64,000 nucleotides of DNA from contig NC_071348.1 of NCBI RefSeq assembly GCF_027744825.2, positions 13,611,563 through 13,675,562 on the forward strand. Reading direction: 5' to 3'. Every line of letters begins with the position of its first letter. The first letter of the stretch is position 1. The translations under genes and the position numbers were made by a program. A model generated the notes under the pieces. It was not told the origin of the DNA. It saw only the letters and a program-made list of their open reading frames with translations, and searched no databases. This DNA is from Synchiropus splendidus (Eukaryota > Chordata > Actinopteri > Syngnathiformes > Callionymidae). Positions 61,334 through 64,000 of the stretch are shown piece by piece.

Positions 61334-62730
61334 GAGTGAGGGAGACGCCACCTCTGAGCTTCCACTTGTTTCTCTTATCTGTTCATGATAAATAAAACAT
61401 CATATCTGGAAATGGTTTCTGCCCTCTGTGGAAGTGTGAAAACTCGGGAATCATGGTGCGACTGAGCGAGCACATAAAGCTAGTTATCGAGCAGCAACTG
61501 TATCAGTGGACTCTTGTCCATTCTGTGTGGAGCTTGCTTCCTCCCCGATGGTTGCGTGGGTTTCCTCCCACAGCCCAACAAAACAGTGCAAGATTTTATT
61601 AAGTCCTATAAAGCCTGACATGTATCCACCCGTCCACCCATTTTTCTTGCACTGATCAATGGTGCTCTCACTTCCTGCTGTCCCAAAGGGTAATATAGGT
61701 GATGTATAGGTGTTACCAGGTCAGGCCCTGTGTCCTGGGTTTGCTCTGGGGACTGCACCGAGTTGAGAAAATGCTCCAGAGGTGTGTCTGAAAGAAGAGG
61801 CCCACCAGCTGTACACCGAGCTCCTTACTCTGTATCCTTGTCTGGTCTAGTCTTGTGAGGACAGACACGTAAATTGAGAAAAGCATTGCCATCCAGGCCA
61901 GCTCTTCATCCTTCATGACAAACTGAAGCAGCATACTTCCTTACTTGGGACAAGTTATCAACCCACCTGTCATCTTTATTTTATCAACGCCAAGCATTCT
62001 GCCCTTAGTTGGGATTTTTTACTGGGACCCCGAAAAGGTCCAGCTTCAGAAGAGCAAATGGATGACGTGAGCTCCACCAGTCCTTCGCTCTAAACAAAGG
62101 TTAGACCTCTTAGACTGCGAGGTTTCTCAACATGACAAAGGTCAAAGTGGTGACCTTCTATGTCTCTGTCAGTAAGTGTGACTGATGCTTTTGTGTTTAT
62201 CCATCTCTCTGTCTGTTTGCAAAATAACATGAGAAGTTGAACAGATTTTCTTTATTGATATTTTATTGTGCTAGCTGTAAATTACAGCTAAAATGCTGAT
62301 GATAGTATGCATAAGCTAAGTTTGATTATCATTTGAAAGCTTTGGCTTTGGATGTGGTTGTTAACTGCATAAATGGATATACAATTATTTTTTTGTTTTC
62401 TTTTGCTTTTAATCCTAAACAGTTCAGACTCAGTTCTTCAAAAGAGGATAGGCAAGTGAGTGAATGAATGAATGTATTTTTTCACTCTATCACACTGTGA
62501 ATGCGTTACATGACAAGTTACATTTAACATTTGTATGACTATTACATTTCTAAATTATTAGATAGATATAAATACAGTATTTATTCTTACAGCGATTGAA
62601 AAGGAGCACAGTTTAGGACAGTTGTTGTCCTTTGGCTCCCTTTCCCCCCACTTTCCGTGTTGTACACAATGCTGTGTTATGCTGTGATGTGTGTTACTAC
62701 CATTCTGTTACTTCTGACCTTTGAAATCTC

Positions 62731-63296
62731 TTCTTTAAAGAAATTTTCAAGGTTCTGTGTCTGACACATTTTCTGGAAAAACCTCATGAGAATATATCTG
62801 ACACAGACACACGTTTGTATTGCTATTCCTGTGGGGACATTGTGAGGTTTCTCATTGCCATAATGCTTTCCCCGGCCTCTTAAACTAAACCCAACCATCC
62901 AAAAAAAAATGGCTCACCTTAACTATGACTCTGAATCAAACTTAATCCCAATTATGATGATCTAGTTATTTTGAAATCACCGTTCTCTTAACCGCGTGGT
63001 CCATCCAAATTCTCCTCACAAGGATAATGTTTTGAAAAGAACTGGTTCCCACACATTGAGATAAACAAGCCCGTACAAACACACACACTATTTACAGTTT
63101 ACTGTATTTCTCAAAAGCAGCCTCTGATGTTTTCAGTGTATTTACAGACCTATGCAATGAAAAGATGACTTCACAGAAACCTAAACACCGGTTGACTTTG
63201 TAGCATTTCTGTTGGGATTACAGACAAGTTTCCCCCATGTGTTGCCTTCAGGGAACTTCTTTAACCTTTTTAAAGAATAGAAAATTGGTTCTTCTG

Positions 63297-63346
<50 letters not shown>

Positions 63347-64000
63347 GCACACGCTCATCTTTATATCTCTCTTTATCTATGTCTCATTGACATAAATATT
63401 TCCCTAAACTTAACCATCAAAAAGACATAGATGAACTTAACTCTAAAACAAACTTAAACCCAATTCTAAAGACCTTGTTGTTTCAAATTCTTCTTCCGAA
63501 AAATCAAGGTGAAACGTGTTAGGACCAGCAAACAGAATTCAGCTGGCACCACAGTGTTTCAGCAGGGTGTGGCACTTTGCTTTGCAATAGCTTTTCAATG
63601 ATGCCATCTAATGGTTGTGAAATGAATTGTTGACAAATCAATACACCGCCCTAATGCAGACCTAAGTGTGGCCCGGGGGCCAAATGTGGCCCTTGAATGT
63701 ATTTATGTGGCCCTCCTGGAGTCAGAGTATAAAACTGACTTTTGTCTGGTGCATTGTTTTTCGTTCATTATCATGCAACTGAAACATAGACATAACTTTC
63801 TCGTTTGCTTCTTTTTCTTCTTTTCGTTGGCTATTTTAGGAGTTTTTTTCTAGTCCCTTAAAATACATCAGAACTGAAAGTAGATTTTGAAATATATGAG
63901 GCACATCGAGAATCTTTGAATGGAATGTGGTTTCAATTGAATGAAACACAACAAACCAACATTATTTGTGCATTTTTAAAGTGTAATTTCATAATCACGC
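62731..64000. other. Spacer with dispersed repeats at the window end
   Basis: No coding exon is seen. Two diverged stretches (62808-63060 and 63350-63520) share a TTAAAC/AACTTAA..CCCAAT pattern with phrases such as GTGGGGACATTGTGAG that I recall from a common fish dispersed repeat. Near 63665-63720 a run of GTGGCCC and GGGGGCCAAATGTGGCC resembles the edge of another fish short element. Families were not assigned. Confidence 0.5.
63300..63343. repeat. (CA)n microsatellite
   Basis: About 44 bp of uninterrupted CA repeats. Confidence 0.97.

Larger units (their letters stand above)
59909..62730 (+). repeat. Tandem duplication, copy 2 (2.82 kb, contains an S100 gene)
   Basis: This is the head-to-tail repeat of 57191-59910. 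It is 102 nt longer because 60045-60157 (113 nt) replaces only 11 nt (57327-57337) in copy 1. Other differences are scattered single bases and one extra C near 60702. Ends at the same GAAATCTC as copy 1, after which the sequence is unique. Confidence 0.93.

Overview
The window is vertebrate nuclear DNA, almost certainly from a spiny-rayed teleost fish. The genes have many GT-AG introns, some only 60-80 nt long. Their proteins match vertebrate families exon by exon, and the spacers carry fish-type hAT-like short elements and long AT/GA/CA microsatellites. No prokaryotic, plasmid or viral gene set is present. The gene order efna1 - slc50a1 - trim46 - krtcap2 matches the human 1q22 neighbourhood. 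Two differences are visible: no dpm3 can be found, and tmem107 (elsewhere in mammals) sits between trim46 and krtcap2.

Layout: 1-2700, spacer with microsatellites. 2936-11057 (+), efna1 (ephrin-A1) with a 7.2 kb first intron and a 1 kb 3' UTR. 14664-15034 (+), a processed rpl23a pseudogene. 17064-21648 (+), slc50a1 (SWEET-type sugar transporter). 22.6-35.6 kb, a 13 kb gene-poor stretch with hAT-like elements and short perfect inverted repeats. 35589-42403 (-), trim46 in 12 coding exons. 43192-44841 (+), tmem107, head to head with trim46 across 0.8 kb. 45182-46713 (+), krtcap2. 48.9-61.4 kb, an array of four S100 genes, the last two being identical-protein copies inside a recent 2.7-2.8 kb tandem duplication. 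62.7-64 kb, dispersed repeats and a CA microsatellite.

The most striking observation is in tmem107. Its fourth coding exon is present twice in a row (44420-44516 and 44580-44676). Each copy is 97 nt, in the same phase, and open. The spacer between them is only 63 nt, and skipping both or including both breaks the frame. This is the structure expected of mutually exclusive exons that swap one segment of a ciliary transition-zone membrane protein.

The genes do not form one pathway. Ephrin-A1 is a GPI-anchored guidance ligand, SLC50A1 a sugar carrier, TRIM46 an axon-initial-segment microtubule organiser, TMEM107 a transition-zone protein, KRTCAP2 an oligosaccharyltransferase subunit, and the S100s are EF-hand calcium sensors. 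Exon boundaries were assigned by hand from splice consensus, reading-frame closure and remembered family sequences; no alignment was run.
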